Of a stretch of DNA of 64,000 bases, positions 1 to 14,393 are shown piece after piece. The notes beneath the pieces are model-generated. The model was not told the origin of the DNA. It saw only the letters and a program-made list of their open reading frames with translations, and ran no database searches. The stretch comes from Plantago major (lineage: Eukaryota > Streptophyta > Magnoliopsida > Lamiales > Plantaginaceae). Every line of letters starts with the position of its first letter. Positions within the stretch are counted from its first letter, which is position 1. The DNA lies in the NCBI GenBank assembly GCA_026545765.1, contig JAIFAC010000246.1, forward strand, positions 1-64,000, read 5' to 3'. The position numbers and the translations under genes were made by a program.

Positions 1-2830
1 TGTCCTTCAGTTCCCGGAAGCCAAGCAGCTACTAACGATCCATTTTGTCTACATAATGGTTCTATGACAACAGACGGCCAGAAATGATGATCACAATGCA
101 TTTCATTGCTCCAATACATGCTATTAATCGTGATTAGCCAGGCTCGGTATCGCCAGATTCTGACTATCACCAGATGTTTTACATATGGTAATCCTCCCAA
201 CAACCACTATGGCGTAAGAAAAGTTGTTGTTAGCCTCAGGAATTCTTTTTTTCAGGATTTTTGTTGTAGACAACCTCAGTGAGTGGATCTAATCGTAATT
301 CTTCACGCCTTGCAATATCGTGGTGCTCATAAAACAAGAATGTACTAGTTTAAGACGCAGCTGCTCTAACATTACATATCATGTTAGTGAATAATGTACA
401 ACTTTCAGCTTATAACATACCAGGCGTGATGTCACCTGAAAGACCTTCCCATGTGATAGTTCATCCTCCACACTGATTTCCAATGTCATCACGTAGTTCC
501 AGCCACAAGTATCTTCTCTGATCTTCGAAGAGGAAGCAAAGGCTCATCTCCATCTTTACAGTTCTTTAAAAGTACGACTTTACTGCTTCCCTAGCTAATT
601 TCTATGCTCCTGTTAAAGACAAATCAGATCATATCAGCAAAAAGAAAAACTCGAAAGTACAAATTTACAAAGATCTGAAAAGAAAACCATCATTCAACCT
701 GGGCTTCCCAAGTACTTAGTGAAGGTTAGATCAGCCAATGGATTCTCAAGAGCCCCATAATAAATTTGACCCTTAGAATCCTTCTCACAGCATCATCGAT
801 TCGCCTATGGGAATCAGATTTTCTTCACTAGTAGAGTCAGATCATCAATGAACTCGATATATATATCTGGAACCATAATCTGAAATCCAGAAACAAAGTT
901 CAAGAACTTGTTCGGAATCAAAACCAGATAGATAAGTACATGATATCTCGCTAACCATGTTTATTCCAGCACTGACACCTTCTAGTACAGAGTATGTATA
1001 GTTTGCACGTAGATGGTGTCGTTATATCATCAATACCTCTCATATCAGATATGACAAATCCCTTGAAGCAGCAAAGAAGTCATAACTCACATCCATGTGA
1101 CATATCTAATATTGAGACTTGATGTTTAATTTAAAGAAGCATACTTTGAATTTAAGGTGTTCTGAGGTATCCAGTACGAGATCACGGTTCAGATGCATTT
1201 TTATGCCATTCCAGCTGGAATAAGATACCATCACAGTCGCAATCCCTTTTCTAATGGAGTCGAGATAAGCAGGCATATGGATGCTTAGCAACCGCTCCAG
1301 TCTATGATTGTGTTATTCTCATTGATACCATTAACTGTGCCACCATCTCCTACAAAATGCTTAGCACAGCCGGCTCTTGTCCGTCTGCTGACATAAGGAA
1401 AATTCTCAAATAGTTTGTTGGAACATCTCCTTGTAAACCAGGAATGATCTCAGTCATTGCCTGAACTATTTTATGATCTTCGCTGTAACTCTCATAACAA
1501 CGACCCCATCTTGGATCTCGACAGACCTGTAAAGATTAGATTTCTTAATCTGACCTAACAAATGATAGAATCAGAAGGTAAGTGTCGATTCAGAGTCGAT
1601 CGAATTCCACATTTACCGCGACACAAGGAGCAAAAAGCATATGAATTCCAGTAGCTCTGACTTCAAGAGCTGTTGCAACACCTATCCTTAACAAGATCAG
1701 GATCCTTATAAAAACAGTTTCATGAATTTCAACTGTAAGTAATCTTGTCAACTACATAGAACAACAACCTCTTGTAGACTTATATAGAGACCAATACAAA
1801 GGCAGGAACTAGCTTGACTTGCCTAGTGACCCTAGGCCAACATTGTGAGGAAACATTGTGGCGTTGTAGACGTTATTCTGCCCGTGAACAGCATCAATCC
1901 CATAAAGCATAGGAATCCCTAGACGAGTTGACAGCTTAACTTTGAAAATCGCTCACCATGTTGATCCATGTCTCGGCTGAGGCCTTGGGTGCCGGAACAC
2001 TTCCGCCACCACTGACGACACTACCTGCCATAAGTTAGGTACATTTTTGTAGTATAAATATAGTTCTGCCATGTCTCTAAGGCTTCAAAGGACCAAATTT
2101 CATTATTCTGTTCAAGTGATTTGACTGCTATCCACTTACTTCTTCAAACATCTAACCATATGTATGATGTATCACTAATCCGGATCTAAAATCAAGTCAC
2201 TAACACACGAAGACTATCTGACTTTGAATCTACCAACTTACTCTCCCCCTCTACTTTTTTTACGAGCAAGTATCATATAAGTCCTGATTCTACTACACAA
2301 TTGAACGACCACATTATATGCAAACGATGAGAGTATGCCAAAAACTTGTATATACGAGTAATATGATATTTCCTCATATTCAGTAAAAAATGGGGACTTT
2401 TTCAAGAGTTTCACTTTTTTTGCATCTGATCATACTTTCACTTTCAGTCTTTCAATCTACTAAAGAACACACAAACCTTGTACCATGATTCAGTATCCAC
2501 CAACAGCAACTTACTATCCCCTACTTTTACGACCACATCAAATCAAATTTCAACTTCTACTGTTTGGATCTAAAACTAAATCAAGAACAGAGAAAACAGA
2601 AACATACCAATGAAGTATTTGTTGATAACATCTGAAGAAGAAACATCTCTCTCAATCTGAGTCATCTGTCCAATCTTTTCTTCAAGTGTCATTCTACTCA
2701 TCAAGTCATCAATCCTAGCCTTCAACGGCTGATTCGGATCTTTGTACTTCATTTCCTCCGCCGTGCACAGAACCACCGCCACCATTAACAACCATAGTCT
2801 GCCCATACTCATCTCTGAACCTGAAATCAT
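1..2830 (-). pseudogene. GH3 beta-glucosidase (beta-D-glucan exohydrolase) pseudogene, 3' end outside window
   Basis: A plant glycoside hydrolase family 3 gene, normally a secreted enzyme that trims beta-glucans in the cell wall. Exon 1 (about 2608-2830) looks intact: a hydrophobic signal peptide (GRLWLLMVAVVLCTA) followed by YKDPNQPLKARIDDLMSRMT and EEKIGQMTQIERDV, ending at a GGTATGT donor. Exon 2 starts near 2024 (GSVVSGGGSVPAPKASAETW), but the frame breaks at about 1933-1945, before the next conserved block ([17 protein letters not shown]). Further conserved blocks lie in changing frames: [17 protein letters not shown] (about 1440-1530), [17 protein letters not shown] (about 1310-1370), GFVISDMRGID (about 1030-1065), ENPLADLTFTKYLG (about 710-760) and ANNFSYAIVVVG-like sequence near 200-240. 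Several in-frame stops and single-base shifts make this a decayed copy. The active-site region is scattered over frames, so no functional product is expected. Confidence 0.85.
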
Positions 2831-5504
2831 AACCCCATCAAGTCAAAATTCAATCTTGCTTCAATAATCTTCAGTTTGTAAACTGGTGGATAAAGACCAT
2901 TATAATACTCAATGCACAAGTTGGGATTAAATATATATATATATATATCTACATTTATTGGCATCATAAAAGTCAGTCATTGTATAATTACCAATAAACT
3001 TATTGACTCCACTCTTAATGATAAGGCGGGACCGAGCAAAGGATGTTTCCCGTGTTTTTGTTGTCCAATTGGTCTTATATACAAGTACTCAATCCGGTTT
3101 CTACACCAAAATGTCACTTTCATGTAGTACTAATCAAATCTAGATTTCGAAAATTACATTCTTAGAAAACATACAAGTATCGAATATCTCGGTATTTTTC
3201 GGGACATCTTGTAATATTTTGAAAATAAAATAAAAATTTATTAATATTAGGTATCTAAAATATTTTCTCTCATTCCAGGTCCATTACATATGTTGAAGTT
3301 AAAAATCGAAATGTTTCGGTATTTCTAGTCCCATTTTGGTGAGGTATGGAACCATGCTTTCAACCAACAAATTAGTGTTAAATTATGGAAAACATTAAAT
3401 TATTAATAAGTCATTGTATAGAGTTATAGGTAGCTGAAAAATAGTGATAAATTTTATGGTTACACCACAAAAAGTAGGAGTTTTTTTATTAAAAACATCG
3501 AGTCGGGGTAAGGTTGAGTAAATAAAAGTGTGAGTGAAAATAAAGTATGACATATGTTTTACATTTAAATTGAGATAAGAATAATCAAACAATGAAATTA
3601 AAGTCGAGATTAAACGGAGAGGAGTATTAAACAAATTACTTTCTCCGTCTTGCCTTCACGTTATCTATTTCTTTTTTCTATTAATCGCTTTCAACTTCGA
3701 TTCAAAAATCTTGACCAGAATGAATGTTCAATTAAATTATATTACGATACTTTAAAGACTAAAGTTTCATAATATAATTTAATGAACATTTTATATTCAC
3801 TTAAGATTAATTAGAAGAAAGTCAACACTATCGGACCTAAAACAGTTTTACAATACTAGATTTTATTTTAGAATTACTATATGCATGTACGGTTGAGTAT
3901 TACAATTTCAAAATATGTTACTCTTAAAACATCATCCATGTCGTTTTCTTACATACTGGAGTAGATAGTCCATGTTGTGTCGCTAGTATAATTGACGTGT
4001 CTACTTTATCCAAAAAATTTATCCCAAAGCCATCATAACTAGTAGTAGTAACTTGTTTTATTAAGTATACTTTACGTAGCAGCCTTAATAATCTACTGCC
4101 TCGCGATTGCTGTTTGTGTTGGAGTTTCCAAAGAAAATTATACTATGAGTTAAATGAGTGATATTATCCCATGAATCGAGTATTGAATCGAGTCACTTGG
4201 GTGTGTATACGAGTTAGTACTAATAAATTGAACTCATGCTTGAAAGAAAACATAAAATTGACTCAATTACACTCAATTAATTACTTTATCGTCGAATAAC
4301 TCAGAACTTAACAAATTGAGCCAATACTCACTATGTTTGGATGAACACAACAATAGTAAAACTTTGATTTAGAATGCTGTTTTAAGTTATACCAAGCACA
4401 TTAAATCAAATCGTTGCATTTGCAGGCTTTTATTTACTCATTACATGACTAGTGTCACTTTTAACTTGAACGTGTAAGGCCAAAGATGATGAACCTTATG
4501 GAATGCACAACGACAAACACAACAGGCAGAGATATTTATTGAGAAAGATAAATTAAACAGGATTAGTTGATAAGTTATTTGGGATTAATGAATGACCAAA
4601 TGTCTTTTGGAGTTTGAAAATTATATGTGGGAGACAGATAAACTACTAGTGGACTCTAATAAGATAATGTAGTGACTAATTTCAAAGTATTTGTCATTTC
4701 GAATTGAAATTCATGGAGATAAGTATGTACTATTGAACAAATTACGTGTCATATCATTTTCAGATTGAAATACAAACACTCATCTCATCTCTTTCAGTAT
4801 GTTTATGTGTCTCCTTCATTTCAGATATTTAGACAACAAAATAAAACAAATAATATTACTCTCCTCATTGCTGATAGTTTTGTAGTAGGAATTAACTTCA
4901 TAAAATTAAGAATTAAAATAATTCCCAAACTGAATGCAAAAGTCTTATGGGCCTATATACTCCGCTGAAGACTGGATCTGGACTCTGGATTCATTAAAAC
5001 CTCTAGCTGTTAAGGTGTTAATTTGGGAAATATTTACTTATTCGGAATGATATACGAGTTAATGTGGAATCGAGTTAACTAGCAGCAAAGTTTAGTTCGA
5101 AAGAGTGAAAGAAGAAGAAAAACGGATACATTTGTAATCTTTTTTTTGAAACATAAATATATTAAATCCGCAAATATTAACTACTATTACATAAGATATT
5201 ACCACATATTTCATTTTGTCATCTTCTTATGTATTAATATCACTTATTTTACTTTTTCAACTAAAGCTATGCACTAATCCTAACTTATTAAAATTTCCAT
5301 GACGGATGAAGTAGTAAATTCGTTGTTGGCGTCCATTTCCAATGCGTGTAGTAATTGGGCACAATTCTTGCGGTAGACAGACAAGTTTTGAGTATACATA
5401 CAAAAATTATGCACACATGAGAAATCTATACAAAGATAAGGCTACTGTGATAAACTCGAAATGCTCCGCTCATGGCAGGAGACTCGTCTAGTGGGTATGA
5501 AGCT
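2831..5504. other. AT-rich intergenic DNA with simple repeats
   Basis: No gene is supported here. There is an (AT)n microsatellite at about 2929-2950. An inverted repeat lies at about 3724-3787, with arms TTCAATTAAATTATATTA and its near-complement TAATATAATTTAATGAA. Sequence similar to this repeat recurs at about 52735-52850, so it is a dispersed MITE-like unit. The open frames seen here are short, lack family motifs and follow AT-rich composition. Confidence 0.5.
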
Positions 5505-8500
5505 CTATGGGTAAAAGATTGAGTGGTTCGTTTGTGAACTAAAAACCCCACCATAGTATTCGTTATAATTAAGACAGTCCCAGAAACGGGAAATGCTAAA
5601 TTCGCCATGTTTAGCTGACCGGAGATATATTAAGTGCAGCTCCTCAAGATTTTGATTCAATGTTCTTCTTATGGCGTGAACCTGCAAACCAAAAATTCTA
5701 TGTTAGACTGAGACACAGTGGAGGAGCATAGGAGAGTTATTCTGATTCATTTGAAGAACGAATTTCGCATGTTCAGAATGTTCGAAGTTCTTCACCATCA
5801 GAAGATGACAACTAACTAAGCAGAAACTATCAATGAGTAAGCGAGAATTCAACATGAACAGAACCAATAAAGAATTGCTCAGAAATGCCAAGTCGAGAAA
5901 TCTCTTTTATCGGTTTCTCATCCTTAAATCCACCATACTGGAGGCCTCCTGTCAGACAAGACCGAAAATCCATTGCACATTCCAAGATATTTTGATAATG
6001 GCAGCAACAGACCTAGCTTCATCGGATAAAACATCTGCAATATTTACCATTGATTATTACAAACCAAGACGCTCCATGCAGTGAAAGGACTAGGATGTAA
6101 AATACAAGGAAACAGTCACAGAATGGAAACATTAGGAATTAGTACAGGCAGGCGAAAAAGAAACTCTTAGAAGTACTATGAAGTACTCTGACATAGTGCC
6201 CAGAGGTTTAGAATTGCCAGTCCGCCTACAGAGACTAATCCATACTATATATCATTATATTGATAACGTTGAGAAAGGATCTAATAGACACTTAGTAATA
6301 TATGACGACTTCAGTAACTCACATTCCCATCATTTAGTAATAAGATTTGCTTTCCCATGAGAGGGTAGGATTTTTCAGAATGTGTCATTTACTGCAGAAA
6401 TAACAAAACATGAAGTTTCTAAGATGAACACTAGGCAGGCATGCAATGAAACTTTTCCAGCCAAGCTTACAAACAGAGCAAAGATGTCATCAATTGGGAA
6501 CATAAGATATCAAAAGTGTTGAGAAAAAACCAAAAAGTGTTTATAACGTTGAAACAGGATAATAAGTGAGAAACCGCCATCAGATGACATCATTTTGACC
6601 TCAAACTTTCTAATCTAGTAGAATGCATAAATGAATCATGAAGTTAGGTTGTTTGCTGCTAATTGATTTCAGTCTTTTCTGAACAAGTAAAGAATAGATT
6701 AGAACACAGTCAACACACAAACTAATACAAATAAAAAAGACGGCATTTCCTTCAAAATATTTATCATATTCATGCATACTGAAGGTAAATCGCTCTGCCC
6801 TGGTACCAAAAATGGAATTATGGAACAAAATGAACATAGATCCAGCAAACCAGGTTGAAGGGGGCATGCATACTTGTATCCCTGAGTCTACATTCGCATG
6901 CAGGAGAAAAGACTTACATGTGCAGTGACTCGTCAAATATGCCATGTGCACCGATTCCAGATCCAACATGTCACTAACCTGAGAGACATAAAGTGGTGGT
7001 ACTGAAGATATTTACAAAAAAAGGCATACTGAAAGTAAATTGATGATTTACAGTAAATGTCCTGAAACTAAAGCTATTAGTCAATCACAAAAGGCTTCTA
7101 CTAAAGGAAAAGACAAAACCTATAAAAATATGAATGGGCAGAATACATAAGAAAATGAGCAATGTGCACAATGATTTTTGTGTAGAATGAAGATATGCAA
7201 TATGTTGGAGAAATATAATCTAGAAGTGGTGACCAACCTTGTTCTTAAGTGAGTCTTGGAACCGCACCAGGATACGTGGATAATTATGAGTGTACATACT
7301 GTTGTAAGGTAGATACAAAATGATTGAGTTTGTGCCTGCAATGAATAAGACAAGACAATGATGATCAATACTTATAACCAGATTAAAGTATGGTGTCTTT
7401 CAAATCACACCTAAGCTTATTCACCAGAAGAAAAATAAAATAAAGTAAAGTAAAATAAAGCAATTTTTGTAGCATAACTAGGTAATTCTTTGCATCGTGA
7501 ACAGAATGTGTATGGAACCTTTGGCAACAAAAAAGCACAAAATTAAGTTTCAGTGTAAGCTGATTAAGTGTTTTGAAACAGGAAGAATATGTGAAAATTG
7601 ACAAAACTTGTGTCACAAAAGTGTATTGAGGCTGGACAAGTTAATAGCACCACAAGTATAAAAATATAGGGAAAGGCAGAAGACCTCCAAGAATGCATAC
7701 ATACACATATAAAGCTTTATACATCTCTATTGTATGTAAGTAGCTTTTCTAAGCTGCCGAGCTTACAAGTTCGTTGTTTCAGAAGACAAGATCATGTTAT
7801 ACACCAGAAAGTACAAGTTCTAGCTTTTGTTGCCTCAACACTCTTCCAAACATATGCCATGAGCATCATGGAACAAGGACACATGAGAAATCGTAGTTTA
7901 TGATATAAATGGAAGCTGTGAAGCATATTATTAACCTTATTAAAGAACAGGCTATGCGCCTATGCAATCAAAGATATTGTGCAACTTTCAGCTCATCAAT
8001 TTCCATAATCATATCCCAAGTACCTCAACGTTAGTTTTATTTTGAACATCACAAGCACAACATTAAGATGATGTGCTTCCTGTATGTAATTCTTTATCCT
8101 TCAATGATTCCTAAACCATAGTCGTGCCTGTCAATCTCAATACAGTAAATCCTTTGCAGTCCACCTCATGACTGACAAGCATTTTTTTCTTAACATGAAC
8201 CTCATGGGTAACAAGCATTTCATTCTTAACATAATAACAAATTTTGAAAAGAAAACAAGAAAAAAATCATGAATGCCGATACATATACATGTGCTGTTTC
8301 ATAGTTATGCAAAACAGACAAACTTCAGGGTGATTTGAGTCTTTTGACCACTGAATTCACATTTATGGAAATGACTTTGACTGACACGTGAAGGGATTAG
8401 AATCATTATTCAACATTAAAAACCATCAAGTAATTTTTCAAAATGAATTTAGAACAGATGAACCAACTGAACCATTCTAAGTCTAACTCACAAGGATTAT

Positions 8501-11500
8501 AGGTAATGTAAAAACTTACCTTGTTTCAGTTAAGATTGCAGCTTGGTTTACCTCTCCTTTAAGCATATCCTAACAATAACTCTGCCATAGGAACTATGTC
8601 AAACTGACTTCAAAGGTATATCAATAATAGAAGATGAAAACAAACTCTCCAATTCACTCTAGAATTGATTATTCCTAAGTCTGAAATCAATAAATTTAAA
8701 TGGACAATTAGGTTATTATCTATTCATTTAAACGAAGAAACTCACAGCAACACTTCAAATTGTATATATCTGTAACTATTCCAGAAAGACACTCGTAAGT
8801 CTTGATACTTAAATGAGCCATTTCATTCATTTGGCTGTGGACGAGCCACAATATTTTGTGAAAGATACTTAATTGCATTATAGAGAGATAACAGGAAGTA
8901 ATTACAAAGCCTAATCAATCCTGCTGGGATCCAGCTTTCCCAAAGCGTATAAGGGCCTGCCCAAGATTGATACCTCTACACAGGGTTGCATAGCATCCCG
9001 GACGATCCCAGTGTTGCACTGGCCGGGTTCCCGGCAAATCCTGGCGGGATAGCGCCGAGATAGTGGTTTGGGGGTGGAGTAAATGAACAATTTTCGCCAA
9101 TTTTCACATGTAAGAATGGCAATGCCAAATATTGCATAATTTAAACCATACCTTCAATGAACACCATGCATCACTCAGAGAGAAAACAGCAAGCTTGACT
9201 TGTATCAGAAAATTAAATATCTCAGAGTATATATTCAGTGCTGCCGGAGTCAGGATAATATTGACTGGCCAATCAACTCGGTAACCAAGGCCCAAAAAAT
9301 CAAAGGAGTGGATACCTACAATTGAAGTAGTCACTAAAAGACATGAAGAAAGCAGCATTGCAGACAACAAGCTTTGCTCAACGGGAAATCACACGATATA
9401 CACTAGCATAAGTGAGAACTTAAGAGTTAAGACGAGTACCAGTGGCAGGAGCCGAGGGGTTAAAGGTGTTGTCTCCTTTGAGGAACACGAATAGCCGATC
9501 TTTATAAGGATCTCCTTCACATGAAGACCTTTGAGCTGACAGCTCAAGAATCCCTTGGATCTCAGGTATTCTTTTATCCACTTCGTTGACATGCCATTTC
9601 TGGATAAATTAAAGTAAAATAAGCGAACCAACTCAATATAAAGAATCAAATAGATAAGTGACAAAACAAAACTTACACGATTCCAGAGAGACATGATAAA
9701 CAGATCAGCCCAATCTGCTAGTTCCATGAAATGATAACACCGCAGAGCTAGTAAATGTTTTTGCAAGCTGAACCCTTCTCTTAGCAGCTTTATGGCCAAC
9801 TTACTAAGATATTTGTATCTAATCATGTCAAGGAAATGCAATGAATGACAAGGTATCTGGAGTACAACTATAATTTATTATTTTCCCCTGAAATGGTATC
9901 TAACAGCCACAAGAACATGGCACAGCGACTGGTCCTTCATTAATAAATTCAGAGAATATCAATTAATTATTTAGAGATGAAAAGTGAAAACATAATTGAA
10001 AGTGTAAAAGTTGATGCTTTAAGATCAACAGGCTGGAAACACATGATCCACTATCTAAACAATCATATCATCACCCAATAAATGGAGAAACTAGGACTTT
10101 ACACAGCACAAAAGAGAAGCAAACATGTGAAAAGTAAATCTGCAGAGACATAGCTCCTTGCAGCTAGCTGGAAGACAGTGCGTGTGAATTGAATTCTTTA
10201 TAGTTTCTTCAAGGTATATTCACCAATAAATATCATGATACTGCTTAACATATGATTCTGAAACCATTTATAAGGTTGAACTATCCCAAACAATTTATCA
10301 AGGATACTGGAGTATAATCGCCCAACAAACATTTTCTGATCACAAAGTCCAGAGGCATCTCAACTGCTGCCAACAACCTAGTCCTGTGATCTGAGATGGA
10401 TCTGCAGGAAATCTTGCTTGACCTACTAAGCAAGCTTTCCCAAGAACTACCACCAAAGGTACTTGGAAGCAATGAAATGTCCTCTTTGGTACCTTTCTCA
10501 TGCAGAGACGAAGAAACAACGCTTGAACAGCTATTATTCCCAGTGGTCACATCACTGCAGCCTTCTCGGTCAATTTGATTGCCTGTATCAACATCAGGAG
10601 CAACTGCTTCAGTTTCAACTGAATGTTCAACCGCAGATAGAGGTCTTGAGGAACCTGCTGACTTCAATGGATCTTTCACGGAAGTGAAGTCAAAGTGGGA
10701 GTCCCCATAACTTGCACGGTCTGCATCTACATGAAATGTCCTTGGATCCCATAAAGAATCTCGGTTCCGCATTGGGTTCATACTAAAGATTGTAGAATCA
10801 TACTTTTGCATCCATGGATGTGAAGTGGATAAATCCGACGATGTATCTGTTTCGTGCATATCTAAATCTTTAATGCTGATATTGTCCATGGAATTTGAAT
10901 CAGTGTGCATTAACTCCAGATGGCGAACATCTTTGGGTAACCATGTAACTTCATCTTTCTTGCTATACTGACCATCAATGGCCCATTGATCATCCCTGCT
11001 ACTAGTAACTTGGGTTTCAGCAGGAGATGACAATGCTAGCTCCCTACCTGCGGGGAGTCTTTCATAGTAGGAAAGATGTGCAGGATGACCAGACTTCTCA
11101 TTCATATTAAAAGGAGTGTATTCTACAGAGCATGAAAGTTCACTTTGATGCAGCTTTTGTTTTATATTATCCAAGGGAAAATTCGAGAAATCCAAAGCAG
11201 ATAAAAGATTTAGCTCCGTGCTATGAGGTGCACAATTGAACTGCTCGCCCGAGTTTTGCTCCTTAGAGCTTTCAGAAGATGAGTATTCATATGACTCCAC
11301 AAGATCTTCATCACAGGAGCAATCATCTGTGATGCTCGACGCTTCAGAATTAATTGAATCATCAACCCTAACAATCATATGGAGTATAAACTTATTTAAT
11401 ATTAATGGTTACAAAAATAACACAAGTCAATCATCAGAGCTGGCAACAGGGACAAGAAAGTGAGCTTAGTTATGCAGGTCAAATGTAGTGTACTAGTGTT

Positions 11501-14393
11501 ATCCGTAAATTTTGAGTTCAATATCACATAAGACAGACGTTTCATCTAAGGGTTGAATGAAACAAGAAAAAGGGGAGAGAACTTACATATATCGATTTTT
11601 TTTATCAGTTGAAGTGGAACCAAGCTGTCATCGTCAATAGAGGATGCTTGCTGGATGAGGTTCTTTCCTATGTAATTCACAAGTCTCAGTGTATCGCAAT
11701 GAGAAACTGCCTGAAGAAAATTTCAAGTGGTAAACCTAAGACATATTTACAAGAGTAATAATACAAATCCTGGGAGGAGTATCACAGGAACATAAAATAA
11801 AGGTAAACTGTTTCTACCAAATAAATCCCGGTGCTTGTATTTAATGAGTAGAACATATATTGGGCAAATTACTAAAAATAATATTTTAATTTGCAATCAG
11901 GTCAAAATGCATCCGCATCCATGAGATATTGACAACTTCCGCACTTCAGAAGAATACCATACTATAAAACGAGAATGACTGAGATAAATTAATAGAAATG
12001 GAAGGAGAAGGAAATGTTTAACAGGACTAATTACCTCTCGAGAACTAAAATCAAACTTTGTTATAATGTTATCAGTATCCTCCAGCATCCGCTGGTAATA
12101 CATGGCTCTCTCAGATGACATTGTTTCAATGATTTCTTTGTTAAATGTGAGGAATGCAAACCACGATATTTACTGGACAAATCAACCGAGCTTGAAGGAT
12201 CTCCTTATGAATATCATATGTGCCAGCATTACTACTAGACAGCTCTAGCAACTTCATTATCACTTGAAGCTGCTGACCAGTTCTGCAGATTGAACTAGGC
12301 ACTCTTCAAGAAAACAGGGAGCAGGAACTCCATCTCGCACCTGAGGTAAAATGATCAATATCATTATAAGTGCTCCAAAGCAAAACAATAGACTCTCAAA
12401 ATGTATGGAGCACAAGGTTTCATTACCGTAACGGTGGGCAAAGGTAAGTCAGGTGTAATTGCACCATCAGTGGAGGAAGGAGTCGAGAGCTCATTGACAT
12501 ATTCCACAACAAATTCATTGTAAGGGTCAGTCAACCTCCCATCATAAATCCATGACCTAATAAATCCACAATACGGTTCATATGATTGGAGAAATAGAAA
12601 CTTGAGGAGGCTACAGTGGTCCGCATTAGCAACCTAAGATACATTGAGAAACATATGAACAGACAGCTTGGCAAATCATAAGAGACATTCTATAAAGTTA
12701 AAATGTACATCCAATTAAACAATAAATAAGATCATCTAGTTTGATAGTTTCTCTCACAGCATCAAGCCTGCCTTGCTTACAAGGGAATAGTATAATCACC
12801 CGATGTTATAGGCTCATAATATAAGAATTTCATGTCCACTCAGGAAACCCGACCAAGTAATGCAGATATTACTTATGATTACAGGTGTAAGCATTTTAAC
12901 ATGATTTTCTGCAAGACTGGTGCTTGGTAATATCCAAAATCATCATAGAAGTTTTCTACCTCCTTCTAGAAAAGGAAAAAAATGAGTAGGCACCAAGGCA
13001 TCTAAAATCTATTACTTTGCTTATTACTAGCTAAAGGGAGAAAAAATAACGGGTATATAAACTTCGCTTGTTTACTGGCGATAAGACTTCAGGCAACCAT
13101 ACTTGCAACAAATTGCAAAACTATTAAACAGATACTACATGTCTGCTACTTAAAAATCAAAACTCCCAAGATCATAAAGCACCAGCATGAGTGAGAAAAG
13201 AACAAGTGAATAATCTCATTAAACATCAGTCAGAATAGACTAGATCAGTAAAACCGGTTCAAGCAAGCTAACCTTTAGCTGATCATATAGAAACGAGAGT
13301 AAAGCACCACCTCTTGGGAAAGCACTGAACTCTGTGTAGGCTTTACTCTTTAAGTCTTCTAAGGACAATACAGGAAAGCTGAATGATAGATAAGTTACAT
13401 TGCACACATTTCCCAGGGCTTCAATCTGAGCTCTCAATCCCGTATTATGAAGGTAAACCTCCAATAGAGTAGTTTCTGAGTGCCCAATACTAGAAAGAAA
13501 CCCTTTGTTAATAGTCTTGCTGCAGCGCCTCAAACTAACAGATGTGGACAGTGTATCAAGAGCAGAGACATAACCATCTATCACCTTCTGCACAGATATT
13601 GCAAATGCTTGATTGATCAGAGAGAAATTAAGCTCTGGGCACTTTCCTTCCTCAGGAGAATCAATCTTGAGCCTTCAAAATCCGGATTCGAGAAGTAACT
13701 AACAAACATCCGGAGTAGGAAAACCACGCAGCCAAACTGGCCTATAGAGGAAAATAGATCTCCCATAGAAGAAGTGCTTGAACACCAGGTCCACAAGCTT
13801 GGAATTCGATGAGAAGTTCTGTCTGTGGAACTGTAACGAAATAATGCAGAGAATTCAAATGGATAGCAAAGCTGTTTCTGCTCCTTGGAGCGCATTCATT
13901 GCCAATCTCACCAAACTCGGCTCCTAGAACAATCACGATAAAGTAAAACACAAAAACTACCAGACAATCAATTGCACTGCTAAATGTTTGGATTATTATA
14001 CCACGAAAGCTTCTATTTAACCCTCATAAATTTCAAATACTCAACACATATGAAAGTGACCTCGTAATAAGTTCAGTACATCGCTTAACCATTGAACACT
14101 ACTTGAACGATCGATCCAAATTGTCTATCCAGTACAATAACTGCTAATTCGGTTTTACAGGAACGTATTCTACTCGACGTGAACCGCAATTTCATCTGTG
14201 TGTGTACAAGGCGTAAGAAAGCGAGAAAACTTACAGAGACAGAAGTGGTGGAGTAGAGTGAAGGGGCAGGGTTTGAGGGCGAAGGGGCGGCGGAAGGTAC
14301 GGAGTCCCACGATCTGGGCGGCAGCCATGGATCGTCAAGCCGGAGCTTCTCCAACAGTGAATTTATCACGGCGGTCGAAGAATTCGCCGCCAT
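5505..14393 (-). pseudogene. GCP6: Gamma-tubulin complex component 6 (GCP6, Spc97/Spc98 family), frame-disrupted copy
   Basis: GCP6 joins GCP2-5 in the gamma-tubulin ring complex, which nucleates cortical and spindle microtubules. The first exon ends at about 14334 (SLLEKLRLDDPWLPPRSWDS, the plant GCP6 N-terminus, then a GTAAGT donor). Later blocks in order: DRTSHRIPSLWTWCSSTSSM (13.75-13.82 kb), KVIDGYVSALDTLSTSVSLR plus TTLLEVYLHNTGLRAQIEAL (13.24-13.59 kb), LTDPYNEFVVEYVNELSTPS (12.48-12.55 kb), a long acidic/serine-rich plant-specific exon of about 365 codons (10281-11378), RCYHFMELADWADLFIMSLW (about 9.7 kb), FDFLGLGYRVDWPVNIILTP (about 9.28 kb), MLDLESVHMAYLT (about 6.93-6.97 kb) and the C-terminal RTLNQNLEELHLIYLRSAKH (about 5.63 kb). 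The order matches the family, but at least five small indels or stops break the frame (near 13.85, 13.68, 12.29, 7.26-7.29 and 5.99 kb). It is either a recent pseudogene or a badly sequenced gene. Exon edges are approximate. Confidence 0.8.
8930..9080. repeat. GC-rich island inside a GCP6 intron
   Basis: About 150 bases of clearly higher GC content than the surrounding intron, rich in CCCGG, GGCCGGG and CCGGCA words. On the minus strand it keeps an open frame (8915-9100), but that reads no known domain. It looks like an inserted short element or a fragment from elsewhere. No clear target duplication or Pol III A/B boxes could be established by eye. Confidence 0.4.

Noticed and set aside
10396..10687. 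Plus-strand open frames inside the large GCP6 exon
   Set aside because: Shadows of the 365-codon minus-strand exon, which fits the gene order.
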